Shown here in pieces: positions 32,948 to 40,297 of a stretch of DNA of 40,297 nucleotides. Location of the stretch: NCBI GenBank assembly GCA_038331135.1, contig JBBQOS010000003.1:1-40297 (forward strand). Reading direction: 5' to 3'. The notes beneath the pieces are model-generated. The model was not told where the DNA came from. It ran no database searches and saw only the letters and a program-made list of their open reading frames with translations. This stretch comes from UBA9337 sp038331135. GTDB taxonomy: Bacteria; Patescibacteriota; Minisyncoccia; Moranbacterales; UBA9337. How positions within the stretch are numbered: the stretch's first letter is position 1; every line of letters begins with the position of its first letter. The translations under genes were made by a program, and so were the position numbers.

Positions 32948-33188
32948 GAGGCGCTACAAGTGATTAAAATTGAGTGTGGTGGAGCGTATATTAAATATGA
33001 GCCATAGTGGTGAATAAAAATAAAATTAAGAGCACTGTGGCGATTTTTTTAACCTCTAAAATAAATTGATGATAAAATATTTGCCAAAAAACAAGTTTAG
33101 TGTTAATGTGTATTTGTAAATAATTTAAGAAATAATGTGCACATTGGTTTTTGTGTTTAGCGGAACGAATGTGTAGCAGTAAAAATGT

Positions 33189-33458
33189 ATGGCACTTACA
33201 ACAAAGCAAAAAGTTAAAGCGACCAATGAAGTTAAGAGACATGATAAAGATACAGGCTCATCTGAATATCAAATTGCTCTTTTTACGGAAAAGATTAAAA
33301 AGTTAACCGCTCACTTAAAAAAGAATGCTAAAGATTTTCATTCCAGAAGAGGTTTATTGAAAATGGTTTCCAAAAGAAAGAAATTAATGGAATATTTAAA
33401 AAGAACAGATGAAAAAGCTTATAAAACTACTATAAAAAAACTAGGTTTAAAGGGATAA
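33189..33458 (+). CDS. rpsO: 30S ribosomal protein S15
   Basis: An 89-aa protein with the four-helix S15 pattern: DTGSSEYQIALFTEKIKKLT, then HLKKNAKDFHSRRGLLKMVS and KRKKLMEYLKRTD. It binds the central domain of 16S rRNA. In many bacteria pnp follows rpsO; here an NYN-domain gene does. The 241-base leader (32948-33188) has no gene and might hold an autoregulatory structure, which I cannot resolve. A weak terminator follows. Confidence 0.96.
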   Translation: MALTTKQKVKATNEVKRHDKDTGSSEYQIALFTEKIKKLTAHLKKNAKDFHSRRGLLKMVSKRKKLMEYLKRTDEKAYKTTIKKLGLKG

Positions 33459-33473
33459 TAAAAACTTTAAAAG

Positions 33474-33496
33474 AATGCTTTAAATAGCATTTTTTT
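33474..33496 (+). terminator. Weak terminator after rpsO
   Basis: AATGCT (33474-33479) pairs with AGCATT (33486-33491) over a 6-base loop, followed by a run of T. It lies just before the NYN gene, so read-through is likely. Confidence 0.6.
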
Positions 33497-33512
33497 GATT
33501 AATAGAATAAAT

Positions 33513-34010
33513 ATGGCAAAATTTAAAGAACAAAGAGTGGGTGTTTTGGTTGATGTGCAAAATATGTATTATACAGGTAAGGTTTTATATAAGAAAAAAG
33601 TTAGTTTTAAAAATATTTTAATCGAGGCGGCTAATGGACGAAAGCTTATTAGAGCTATTGCTTATGGGGTAAAAACCGAAGAAGGTTTAGAAGAAAAATT
33701 TTTTGAAGCTCTGGAAGGTCAAGGTTTTGAAGTTAAAACCAAAGATCTACAGATATTTGCTGGTGGCGCCAAGAAAGCGGATTGGGATGTGGGGATTGCT
33801 GTGGATGCGATTAAAATGAGCCGAAGTCTCGATGTAATAGTTTTAGTATCTGGAGATGGAGATTATATTCCCATGATAGAATATGTTCAAAACACTACTG
33901 GTTGTCGAGTAGAGGTAATTGCTTTTAAAAAATCAACTAGCGCCAAATTAATTGAAGTAGCAGATGATTTTATTGATTTATCAGCTAATAAAAAGAAATT
34001 TTTGATATAA
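33513..34010 (+). CDS. NYN-domain (LabA/DUF88-like) putative ribonuclease
   Basis: A 165-aa protein with the PIN-like NYN fold. Acidic residues for metal binding are Asp14 and Asn17 (GVLVDVQNMYY), Asp90/Asp92 (KADWDVGIAVD), and Asp115/Asp117 (LVSGDGDYIPMI). Such proteins are thought to cleave RNA in the cytoplasm. The ATG at 33513 (MAKFKEQ) is the better start; an in-frame TTG at 33495 overlaps the T-run of the rpsO terminator. It ends at a strong terminator. Its location beside rpsO, where many bacteria keep pnp, may be only coincidental. Confidence 0.9.
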   Translation: MAKFKEQRVGVLVDVQNMYYTGKVLYKKKVSFKNILIEAANGRKLIRAIAYGVKTEEGLEEKFFEALEGQGFEVKTKDLQIFAGGAKKADWDVGIAVDAIKMSRSLDVIVLVSGDGDYIPMIEYVQNTTGCRVEVIAFKKSTSAKLIEVADDFIDLSANKKKFLI

Positions 34011-34027
34011 TATTTTTTGAAGATAGT

Positions 34028-34058
34028 AAAAACCAACCTAAGAAGGTTGGTTTTTTTT
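34028..34058 (+). terminator. Rho-independent terminator after the NYN gene
   Basis: AACCAACCT (34031-34039) and AGGTTGGTT (34044-34052) make a perfect 9-bp stem with an AAGA loop, flanked by AAA and a run of T. It ends just before the tRNA-Leu gene on the other strand. Confidence 0.9.
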
Positions 34059-34059
34059 G

Positions 34060-34142
34060 TGCCGCGGGCGAGACTCGAACTCGCACAGAATAAATCTACC
34101 AGTTCCTAAGACTGGCGTGTATACCAATTTCACCACCGCGGC
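34060..34142 (-). tRNA. tRNA-Leu (anticodon UAG)
   Basis: On the minus strand the acceptor arms are GCCGCGG and CCGCGGC with discriminator A. The anticodon stem CCAGT/ACTGG encloses loop CTTAGGA (anticodon TAG). A long class II variable arm and the T arm GCGAG-TTCGAGT-CTCGC follow. The length of 83 bases fits class II tRNA-Leu. No CCA is encoded, so the nearby cca gene product must add it. Confidence 0.95.
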
Positions 34143-34318
34143 TAAAATCTATTTTTCAAAACAAAATAATAATAAGCTATTTTCTATAAAAAATCAAGAA
34201 GTAGTCACTTTAGTATGTTAATATATTAACACATTAGCATTTTATTTTAAATAAATGTTTAAATGTGTAAGATCTATGATTGTTAAAATGTTAGTAGGTT
34301 AATATGTTAAAATGTTTT
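34143..34318. repeat. Degenerate TTAACAT/TTAGCAT word repeats
   Basis: From about 34208 to 34316, words like ATGTTAATA, TTAACACA, TTAGCAT, TGTTAAAATGTTAG and ATATGTTAAAATG recur at short, uneven spacing. No gene is visible. It lies downstream of the small gene that follows cca. Confidence 0.5.
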
Positions 34319-34621
34319 TTAGTTTGAATTTAAAATAGGTAAAATTCTCTCTACTTCAGTTTTAAGTGCATCAGAATTTTCATATTCTCCGTGATGGCGA
34401 GTGTCATCGCCATAGGTTTCTTTTTTTTGATCAAGGTGAATATTAACTATTAATGTAAAAGTGTCCTCGACACGGGCATACATATGAAAGCGGGGGTAGC
34501 CAGCTAATGCTAGGGGTCGAATAAAACTCATCTCATTGCCAGCGTGTCTTTGAAAAGAGTAACCAGCCCGCCTCAGGAGATTTGCTGGGTTTTCTTGTAA
34601 ATTGTTTATTTTTAGTTGCAT
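34319..34621 (-). CDS. Conserved-looking small protein, unknown function
   Basis: A 100-aa soluble protein. Notable segments are NPANLLRRAGYSFQRHAG, then SFIRPLALAGYPRFHMYA, a strand block FTLIVNIHLDQKK and a His/Asp-rich patch GDDTRHHGEYE before a final helix. Codon use and the GC pattern look coding. It starts ten bases after the cca stop on the same strand, so the two are probably co-transcribed. I do not recognise the family; the beta strands plus HH/D/E cluster could bind a metal or nucleic acid, which is a guess. Confidence 0.75.
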   Translation of the reverse strand: MQLKINNLQENPANLLRRAGYSFQRHAGNEMSFIRPLALAGYPRFHMYARVEDTFTLIVNIHLDQKKETYGDDTRHHGEYENSDALKTEVERILPILNSN

Positions 34622-34631
34622 AGGTGTTTTA

Positions 34632-36131
34632 TTATTGTACCCAATATTTACTTTTTATGTTTTTGTCATCAGTGGTTTTTTTTACTTCAATTTTTTTCTT
34701 AGCCAAAGATCTTAGTTTTTCGATATTTTCCTTTTCTAATTCATTCGAGCGTGCGGTTAAGTATTTTTTATTATTAAGCTCGGCGTCTTCTATCACCTCC
34801 GAAAGCAGGATTTCCAAAATCGCTCCTATTTTGGGTCCTGGTTTAGACTTTAGAGATTTTATTAAATCATTTCCATTGATAGCGAGTTGTCCCACCGAAA
34901 CAGCATCAGTAGAAACTTTTTCTACAACATATTTGAAGTGTCTTAGTTTATAGGGAACAGCCTTGGCGGTACCACTACCCAATCTATCCCCAATTCTAAC
35001 ATCAATTAAATCATTGATATTTTCCAGACCGACCTTTTGAATAACTCTCCGGACTCCCTTTTCACCCACCTCATCAACATTATAATAAAACATATGATTT
35101 TTCACTAGTAGAATAGTTTTATCTATAATTTGTTTGGAGAATTTTAGACGAGTTAAAATAGTCTTAACTTTTTTGGCACTAATATATTCATGTCCATAAA
35201 AAGTTGAAAATTCACCTTCTCCTCTTTTTGATTCAGGCTTTCCAAGATCGTGTAAAAAGGTGGCTAGGCGAACTTCTAATTTTTTTGAGGGACAGTTTTG
35301 AAGACTAGCTAAGAGATGTTTGTAAACAGTATTATAGAGTCCATGGTAGTGATGACGATTTTGGGTTACCTCAAGAGTTTCATAAAGCTCTGGAATAATG
35401 TAGTGCATTAAACCTGTTTCCATTAATGATTCTACGCCCAGAGCAGGGTTGGGAGATAAGATAATTTTTATAAATTCATCTTTTAGTCTTTCGGCAGAAA
35501 TAAATTTCAGGAGATTTTCGTTTTTTTTGAGGGCTTCAATGGTTTTCTTTTCAATTTCCCAGTCTTTTTCCAAGGAAGGGTCTTTTAGTTGAGCAATAAA
35601 TCTGATGGCGCGCATCATTCGCAGAGCGTCTTCGCCAAAGCGTTCATCGGGGTCGCCAACTGCGCGAATAATTTTATTTTTTAAATCTTTTTGTCCGTCA
35701 AATAAATCTATAATTTTAAAATCTTTGGAATTTGAAATTTCTAAAGCCATCGCATTAACTGTAAAATCTCTGCGCATCAGGTCTTCCTCTAGTGTTTTGG
35801 CAAATTTAATTTCATCGGGTCTTCTTTTATCAGAATAGGTTGATTCTATGCGATAAGTGGTTATTTCGATATTTTCCAAACTATCTTTTTTTTCTAAATA
35901 TTTTTCGGGAACAATAACTGTTCCAAAGCGATTTTCATATTTTCCATCAGGAAATATATTTAATATTTCCTCGGGTTTGGCATTGGTGGTAATATCCCAA
36001 TCGTTGGGCTTCTTATCCAGCAGTAAATCTCTAACGCAACCGCCCACCACAAAAGCTTCAAAACCCTCGGCTTTGATTTTTTTTAGAACTAACTTAACAG
36101 TTGTGGGTATCTTTAGCATAAATTTGGACAT
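34632..36131 (-). CDS. cca: CCA tRNA nucleotidyltransferase / poly(A) polymerase with HD domain
   Basis: A 499-aa protein. The class II nucleotidyltransferase head has FVVGGCVRDLLL (27-38), the metal pair Asp44/Asp46 (PNDWDITTNA), and RRDFTVNAMAL (120-130). The tRNA-binding neck and body contain RFGEDALRMMRAIRF (164-178). A C-terminal HD phosphohydrolase domain carries His294-Asp295 (ATFLHDLGKPE). The enzyme adds CCA to tRNA 3' ends. Both tRNA genes in this window lack an encoded CCA, so it should be essential. Bases just upstream contain the duplicated tRNA-Arg fragment. Confidence 0.93.
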   Translation of the reverse strand: MSKFMLKIPTTVKLVLKKIKAEGFEAFVVGGCVRDLLLDKKPNDWDITTNAKPEEILNIFPDGKYENRFGTVIVPEKYLEKKDSLENIEITTYRIESTYSDKRRPDEIKFAKTLEEDLMRRDFTVNAMALEISNSKDFKIIDLFDGQKDLKNKIIRAVGDPDERFGEDALRMMRAIRFIAQLKDPSLEKDWEIEKKTIEALKKNENLLKFISAERLKDEFIKIILSPNPALGVESLMETGLMHYIIPELYETLEVTQNRHHYHGLYNTVYKHLLASLQNCPSKKLEVRLATFLHDLGKPESKRGEGEFSTFYGHEYISAKKVKTILTRLKFSKQIIDKTILLVKNHMFYYNVDEVGEKGVRRVIQKVGLENINDLIDVRIGDRLGSGTAKAVPYKLRHFKYVVEKVSTDAVSVGQLAINGNDLIKSLKSKPGPKIGAILEILLSEVIEDAELNNKKYLTARSNELEKENIEKLRSLAKKKIEVKKTTDDKNIKSKYWVQ

Positions 36132-36144
36132 AATTATTGTCTTA

Positions 36145-36177
36145 TGCCTGCCATCGCCTGTGCCCCCAGCAAGAATC
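36145..36177 (-). repeat. Direct repeat copy 1: duplicated tRNA-Arg 3' end
   Basis: This 33-bp stretch is repeated at 36254-36286 with one mismatch. In the second copy the last 17 bases are the 3' end of the tRNA-Arg gene (discriminator, acceptor 3' strand and part of the T arm). In this copy the rest of the tRNA is absent. It could mark a past integration or a slippage duplication. Confidence 0.85.
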
Positions 36178-36253
36178 TCAGTCAGAGACTGATCAGCCTC
36201 TGGCTGAGAACTTGAGAACTTACAATGTACTTTTTTTGTTGATTAATATCATT

Positions 36254-36286
36254 TGCCTGCCATAGCCTGTGCCCCCAGCAAGAATC
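36254..36286 (-). repeat. Direct repeat copy 2: over the tRNA-Arg 3' end
   Basis: Same 33-bp unit as at 36145-36177, with the single difference GCCATAG versus GCCATCG. It covers the true 3' end of tRNA-Arg plus 16 bases beyond. The two copies are 109 bases apart in the same orientation. Confidence 0.85.
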
Positions 36287-36341
36287 GAACTTACATCTAG
36301 TCGTTAGGAGTGACTTGTTCTATCCATTAAACTATGGGGGC
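36270..36341 (-). tRNA. tRNA-Arg (anticodon CCU)
   Basis: On the minus strand the acceptor arms are GCCCCCA and TGGGGGC with discriminator A. The D arm has AATGGATAGA. The anticodon stem AGTCA/CGACT (last pair A-C mismatched) encloses loop CTCCTAA, giving anticodon CCT. The T arm loop is TTCGATT. The length is 72 bases, with no encoded CCA. The gene is flanked by CCTGCC/GGCAGG-rich imperfect inverted sequences, and its 3' end is duplicated downstream. Confidence 0.93.
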
Positions 36342-36497
36342 TCAGGCCAGGGCGGGCAGGTAGTATCTGTTACTTTACGCGAGCTTAATTGAGGGCTTTT
36401 AGTATATCTTAATTAAATAATCTTGTAGTAATTAAATAATAAATATCTCCAACATATTTCCAAGATAGCACTATATTTAAAAAAAATAAAGGAAATC

Positions 36498-36526
36498 TCG
36501 ACAATTAAATATAATTATGCTAAAAT
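36498..36526 (+). promoter_or_regulatory. Promoter upstream of the MBL-fold gene
   Basis: TCGACA (36498-36503), a 17-base spacer, then TAAAAT (36521-36526) with an extended TGC before it. The MBL gene start is 78 bases downstream; the small membrane protein and perhaps gyrA may share this transcript. Confidence 0.55.
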
Positions 36527-36603
36527 AAAATGTAGATTAGAAGTATAAAAAGAAAAATACAAACAAGATTTAGGGTTGTTTGTTTTATTTCATTGCGAAA
36601 AAT

Positions 36604-37260
36604 ATGAATATTCAATACTATGGTCATTCCTGCTTTAAAATAGTTACTAAGTCAGAAGGTAAGAACACCGATGGAGTAGTTGCTTTTCTGGATCCTTTTG
36701 ATAAAAAAATCGGATTAAAACCTCCGCAAGGAAAAGCGGATATTGTTTTTGTGTCACATAAACATAGTGACCATAATAATACAGATGCGCTAAAAGACAA
36801 TCCTGTTGTTATTGACGCTCCTGGTGAATATTCTGTTAAGGGAATAAATGTGACTGGAATAGATTCTTTTCATGATAGCAATGAGGGTATAGAGAGAGGA
36901 AGAAACACAATTTTTATTTTAGATACTGAAGATATTAGAATTTGTCATCTGGGGGATTTAGGTGTTGATTTAACAATCAAGCAACTTGAAAAAATTGGTG
37001 ATGTAGATGTGTTAATGATTCCTATCGGAGGAAAATATACTATTGATTATAAAGATGCTGTAAAAATAGCAAAAAAACTAAGTCCAGCTATTGTAATTCC
37101 AATGCATTATAAAATAAAAGGGATGAGTTTGGACATCGATGATGAAAAAGATTTTTGTAACGAAATGGGCAATTGCGCCAAAGAGAAAGTGAATAAAATA
37201 AATCTGAAGAAAAAAGATTTAGAAGAAAAAAATATGGAAATTTTAGTAATGAGTATTTAA
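36604..37260 (+). CDS. MBL-fold metal-dependent hydrolase (UPF0173-like)
   Basis: A 218-aa metallo-beta-lactamase-fold protein. MNIQYYGHSCFKI is the typical start, and the metal motif HxHxDH is SHKHSDHNN (His52, His54, Asp56, His57). Later His ligands lie in CHLGDLG and IPMHYK. Related proteins act as hydrolases of unknown small substrates (the YtkL/UlaG-like group). The ATG at 36604 is better than the in-frame TTG at 36580. It is followed eight bases later by a small membrane protein and then gyrA. Confidence 0.9.
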   Translation: MNIQYYGHSCFKIVTKSEGKNTDGVVAFLDPFDKKIGLKPPQGKADIVFVSHKHSDHNNTDALKDNPVVIDAPGEYSVKGINVTGIDSFHDSNEGIERGRNTIFILDTEDIRICHLGDLGVDLTIKQLEKIGDVDVLMIPIGGKYTIDYKDAVKIAKKLSPAIVIPMHYKIKGMSLDIDDEKDFCNEMGNCAKEKVNKINLKKKDLEEKNMEILVMSI

Positions 37261-37268
37261 TAACAAAT

Positions 37269-37532
37269 ATGAATATAACAGATAAAATTGAAGAAATTCG
37301 CCGAAAGCCAGAGTATGAAAGGATTCGATATGTTTGGGGAATGGTTTTGGTGAGCATGGTTTTTGTTATTTTTATCTGGTTTTTTTCTTTTAAAAGTATA
37401 TTTAAGTCAGAGAGTAGGACAAATAGTGAGGTTGGGCCAATAACGGGATTGGATGAGAATAAAATAAATGCAAATAATAACAATTTGGAAATAGAAGCGA
37501 ATTTGGAAACGAATAAAGATAGTAATTTATAA
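37269..37532 (+). CDS. Small single-pass membrane protein, unknown
   Basis: An 87-aa protein. Residues 1-20 are charged and cytoplasmic (EEIRRKPEYERIRYV). A single hydrophobic segment lies at about 23-42, followed by a polar, Asn/Glu-rich outer tail of 40 residues. It starts eight bases after the MBL gene and lies 63 bases before gyrA, so the three probably form an operon. No family is recognised. Confidence 0.75.
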   Translation: MNITDKIEEIRRKPEYERIRYVWGMVLVSMVFVIFIWFFSFKSIFKSESRTNSEVGPITGLDENKINANNNNLEIEANLETNKDSNL

Positions 37533-37595
37533 AAAAAGTATCAATCAGATAATTTTATTATTTAAATAAAATATTTTTTAATATTTCACATAAAA

Positions 37596-40043
37596 ATGGA
37601 AAAAGAAAACAATAAAGATAAGGGCATTCAAAAGCAGCCCATTGTAAAAGAAGTACAACAATCTTATTTGGATTATGCCATGAGTGTTATTGTGGCTAGA
37701 GCTCTGCCAGATGTGCGAGATGGCCTAAAGCCGGTGCACCGTAGAATTTTGTATTCTATGTGGAAGACTGGATTAAGATCAAGTTCTAAATTTAGAAAAT
37801 CAGCTACAGTAGTAGGAGAAGTGTTGGGTAAGTATCATCCGCACGGAGATACGGCTGTTTATGATACGATGGTAAGAATGGCTCAGGATTTTTCTTTGCG
37901 CTATCCACTTATTTGGGGTCAGGGAAATTTTGGTTCCATGGATGGAGACAATGCGGCAGCTTATCGTTATACGGAAGCTAAGCTTAAAAAAATTGCGGAA
38001 GAAATGTTGGTGGATATTGAAAAAAATACCGTTGATTTTGTGCCTAATTTTGATGGAGTTCATAAAGAACCCACAGTTTTACCGGCCAAATTACCCAACT
38101 TGCTTTTAAATGGTTCAATGGGCATTGCGGTGGGAATGGCAACTAATATTCCTCCTCATAATTTAAATGAATTAGTGGATGCTACTATCCACCTGATTGA
38201 TAATCCAAAAGCGAGTGTGGATGACTTGTTAGAATTTGTAAAAGGTCCTGACTTTCCAACTGGAGGAGTAATTTATGATCAAAAAAGTATTCGTGAAGCC
38301 TATATTAACGGAAGAGGCGGAATTACTACTCGAGCTAAAGCAGCTATCGTAGAGGCTAAAAATGGCGGGCATCAAATAATTGTTTCAGAAATAACTTATT
38401 TAACTAATAAATCAAGTTTATTGGAAAAGATTGCTCTCTTGGTTAAAGAGCAAAAAATTCAAGGTATAAAAGGATTAAGAGATGAGTCTAATAAAGACGG
38501 AGTGAGAATTGTGGTGGAGCTAAAAAAAGATTCTTATCCAGAGAAAGTTTTAAACAAGCTATATTCTTTGACAGATTTGCAAAAGAATTTCAATGTGAAT
38601 ATGTTAGCTCTGGTGGATGGCATTGATCCGCAGGTGATGAATTTAAAATCAATGCTGGAATATTATGTGATTCACCGTGAACAAGTGGTTACGCGCCGAA
38701 CTCAATATGACTTACAAAAAGCTAAAGATAGAGCGCATATTTTAGAAGGTCTAAAGAAAGCACTTGATCATATTGATGAAGTAATTGCTATTATCAAACA
38801 ATCTAAGTCTCGTGTAGATGCTCATATCAATTTAATAAAGAAATTCAAATTTTCCGAAAGACAAACAGAGGCAATCCTAGAAATGAAATTGCAAACTTTA
38901 GCTGGTCTTGAGAGAAAGAAAATTGAAGACGAATTAAAGGAAAAACAAATTATTATTTCTAAATTAGAAGCAATTTTAAAAAGTCGAACAAAATTAATGG
39001 GAATTGTTAAGACTGAACTATTAGAAGTCAAAGAGCAATATGGTGATGAAAGAAAAACTCGAGTGATTAAGGGAAAAATTGGTGAGTTTAGACAAGAGGA
39101 TTTGGTAGCTAATGAAGAATCAATTATTACTCTTTCTCAAAGTGGTTATGTAAAAAGAATGAGTCCCGATGCTTATAAAACTCAAAAAAGAGGAGGCAAA
39201 GGGGTAATTGGCGCCAATATCAAAGAAGATGATATAATCGCACAGGTTTATGCTGTAATGGCGCACGACAATCTTTTATTTTTTACTGACAGCGGAAAAG
39301 TTTTTCAAACTAAGGCTTTTGAAATCCCAGAATCCACTCGAACTTCAAGGGGACAAGCTTTGGTGAATTTTTTACAATTATCTTCTGGAGAGAGAGTGAC
39401 TGAAATGGTAGCTTTTAATAAGGATGATGGATTTAAATTTTTCTTTATGGCTACTGAAGAGGGAAATGTTAAGAAAATTAAAATTGAAGAGTTTGAAAAT
39501 GTAAGGAGAAGCGGTTTAATTGCGATTAATCTTGGAAAAGAAGATAAATTAAGATGGGTTAAGCTTACTACTGGGACAGACGAGATAGTGATGGCTACTT
39601 CTGGTGGACAAGCAATTCGCTTTAAGGAAACCGATGTAAGAGCAATGGGACGAGGAGCTGGTGGAGTGCGCGGAGTAAGGCTTAAAAAAGATCATAGAGT
39701 GATAGGGGTAGATGCAGTGTTTAAAGGTCAACCCGGCAATCAATTGATGGTGGTTAGTGAAAATGGATATGGTAAACGAAGTGATTTAAAACTTTACAAA
39801 ATTCAAAAAAGAGGTGGAAGCGGAATTAAAACAGCCAGCATTACATCCAAAACTGGAAAATTGGTGGGCGGAAGAATAGTAAATGCAGATGAAATTGAAA
39901 GTGATTTGTTTGTAACTTCTACCAAAGGTCAAATTATTCGCATCCCACTTAAAAGTATCTCAGTTTTGGGCAGAGCGACACAAGGAGTGAGAATTATGAA
40001 TATGAAAAACGGCGATAAGGTAGGAGCTTCAACGATTATCTAA
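37596..40043 (+). CDS. gyrA: DNA gyrase subunit A
   Basis: An 815-aa, full-length type IIA topoisomerase subunit. Conserved blocks are YAMSVIVARALPDVRDGLKP (27-46), the quinolone-region motif HPHGDTAVYD (81-90, Thr86 where E. coli has Ser83, Asp90 kept) and the catalytic Tyr125 in AYRYTEAKL. The GyrA box QKRGGKG near residue 530 separates it from ParC. The C-terminal domain shows repeated beta-pinwheel blades. With GyrB it introduces negative supercoils. gyrB is not in the window. The gene ends at a terminator. Confidence 0.96.
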   Translation: MEKENNKDKGIQKQPIVKEVQQSYLDYAMSVIVARALPDVRDGLKPVHRRILYSMWKTGLRSSSKFRKSATVVGEVLGKYHPHGDTAVYDTMVRMAQDFSLRYPLIWGQGNFGSMDGDNAAAYRYTEAKLKKIAEEMLVDIEKNTVDFVPNFDGVHKEPTVLPAKLPNLLLNGSMGIAVGMATNIPPHNLNELVDATIHLIDNPKASVDDLLEFVKGPDFPTGGVIYDQKSIREAYINGRGGITTRAKAAIVEAKNGGHQIIVSEITYLTNKSSLLEKIALLVKEQKIQGIKGLRDESNKDGVRIVVELKKDSYPEKVLNKLYSLTDLQKNFNVNMLALVDGIDPQVMNLKSMLEYYVIHREQVVTRRTQYDLQKAKDRAHILEGLKKALDHIDEVIAIIKQSKSRVDAHINLIKKFKFSERQTEAILEMKLQTLAGLERKKIEDELKEKQIIISKLEAILKSRTKLMGIVKTELLEVKEQYGDERKTRVIKGKIGEFRQEDLVANEESIITLSQSGYVKRMSPDAYKTQKRGGKGVIGANIKEDDIIAQVYAVMAHDNLLFFTDSGKVFQTKAFEIPESTRTSRGQALVNFLQLSSGERVTEMVAFNKDDGFKFFFMATEEGNVKKIKIEEFENVRRSGLIAINLGKEDKLRWVKLTTGTDEIVMATSGGQAIRFKETDVRAMGRGAGGVRGVRLKKDHRVIGVDAVFKGQPGNQLMVVSENGYGKRSDLKLYKIQKRGGSGIKTASITSKTGKLVGGRIVNADEIESDLFVTSTKGQIIRIPLKSISVLGRATQGVRIMNMKNGDKVGASTII

Positions 40044-40067
40044 GTAAATTTTCAAATTAAAGAAAAT

Positions 40068-40100
40068 AAAAACCACTTAATTAGTTTTAGGTGGTTTTTT
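40068..40100 (+). terminator. Terminator of gyrA
   Basis: AAAAACCAC (40068-40076) pairs with GTGGTTTTT (40091-40099) over a 14-base loop, ending in T6. It lies 25 bases after the gyrA stop. Confidence 0.8.
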
Positions 40101-40112
40101 GTTTGAGAAAAA

Positions 40113-40148
40113 TAAAAAGGGCAAGAAGATTGAATCATCTCCTTGCCC
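40113..40148 (-). terminator. Terminator of the right-edge minus-strand gene
   Basis: On the minus strand GGGCAAG pairs with CTTGCCC (40142-40148 with 40119-40125), extended by AGAT/ATCT inside, and is followed by TTTTTATTTTT. It faces the gyrA terminator, giving clean convergent ends. Confidence 0.85.
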
Positions 40149-40154
40149 GCGAAC

Positions 40155-40297
40155 TTATTTATCACCTCCTTTTTTTTGCTGAGCATGAATCTGCTCAAGC
40201 ATTTTGACTGCAGCGTCCCAATCCTTGTTCTCTACCCAACCAAACGGCAGACGCTTTCTTTTTTGTGCCAAGCTAATATATCCATCGTAGATCCAAT
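40155..40297 (-). CDS. C-terminus of an unrecognised protein (5' end off window)
   Basis: The last 47 codons of a minus-strand gene that enters from the right edge. The visible peptide contains WIYDGYISLAQKRKRLPFGW, then VENKDWDAAVKMLEQIHAQQ, and ends KKGGDK. It is soluble, basic and helical, with a stop at 40155-40157. The final codons (AAA GGA GGT GAT) look like a full Shine-Dalgarno sequence, but no gene follows before the terminator. The composition is more GC-rich than gyrA. The family cannot be named from this fragment. Confidence 0.8.
   Translation of the reverse strand, partial: WIYDGYISLAQKRKRLPFGWVENKDWDAAVKMLEQIHAQQKKGGDK

Noticed and set aside
32991..33242. 83-codon minus-strand frame before rpsO
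   Set aside because: It overlaps the rpsO start on the other strand and has no homology-like pattern.
40101..40154. Short gene after the Shine-Dalgarno-like sequence at the right-edge gene end
   Set aside because: The only frame (28 codons) passes through both terminator hairpins and has no protein-like pattern.

Overview
The window looks like chromosomal DNA from an ultra-small, AT-rich bacterium of the Candidate Phyla Radiation (Patescibacteria, probably Parcubacteria-like). The case rests on very low GC, few clear Shine-Dalgarno sequences, tRNA genes without encoded CCA, a split VirB4/PrgI/VirB6-type secretion cluster, a ThiI without a rhodanese domain, and dnaN followed directly by a DUF721/DciA gene with no recF. 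TGA is used as a normal stop. The phylum call is inference from gene content, not from a marker-gene tree.

Layout. (1) 1-11191, minus strand: a type IV secretion-like operon read right to left: VirB6-like membrane protein, an unrecognised 498-aa protein, a decayed four-helix-bundle gene, PrgI, the N-terminal half of a TraC/VirB4 protein, the VirB4 ATPase, two membrane proteins, and a very large secreted protein that runs off the left edge. (2) 11558-13361, minus: two tiny membrane proteins and a LysM-LysM-CHAP cell-wall hydrolase. (3) 13800-22994, mostly plus: Xer recombinase, PcrA/UvrD helicase, O6-alkylguanine transferase, ThiI (minus), then a redox-stress set (Fur-family regulator, a 25-aa CC peptide, rubrerythrin, superoxide reductase) and an O-antigen-ligase-like protein. 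(4) 22981-26205, minus: two GT2 glycosyltransferases and a flippase for surface polysaccharide. (5) 26231-32947: the replication-origin region. jag, yidC and rpmH point left; rnpA, dnaA, dnaN and dciA point right. (6) 33189-40043: rpsO, an NYN nuclease, tRNA-Leu, cca with a small partner, tRNA-Arg, an MBL-fold hydrolase, a small membrane protein and gyrA. A further minus-strand gene enters from the right edge.

The most striking feature is the 1.76-kb gene-free stretch between rnpA and dnaA. It holds 15 near-perfect 16-bp parS palindromes (TGTTYCACGTGRAACA) within 1.2 kb, many in pairs about 45 bp apart. They lie next to DnaA boxes on both sides of dnaA and a candidate unwinding element in the dnaA-dnaN gap. 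This would make a dense ParB-loading centre joined to oriC. No parA or parB gene is in the window.

Other points of interest are a short inverted-repeat element inserted in frame in the helicase gene; G9 and C9 runs inside dnaA and the helicase gene despite the AT-rich background; rnpA on the opposite strand from rpmH; a hydrolase gene with no canonical start codon for its apparent N-terminus; a duplicated tRNA-Arg 3' end; and several intergenic stretches built from degenerate 6-12-nt word repeats.
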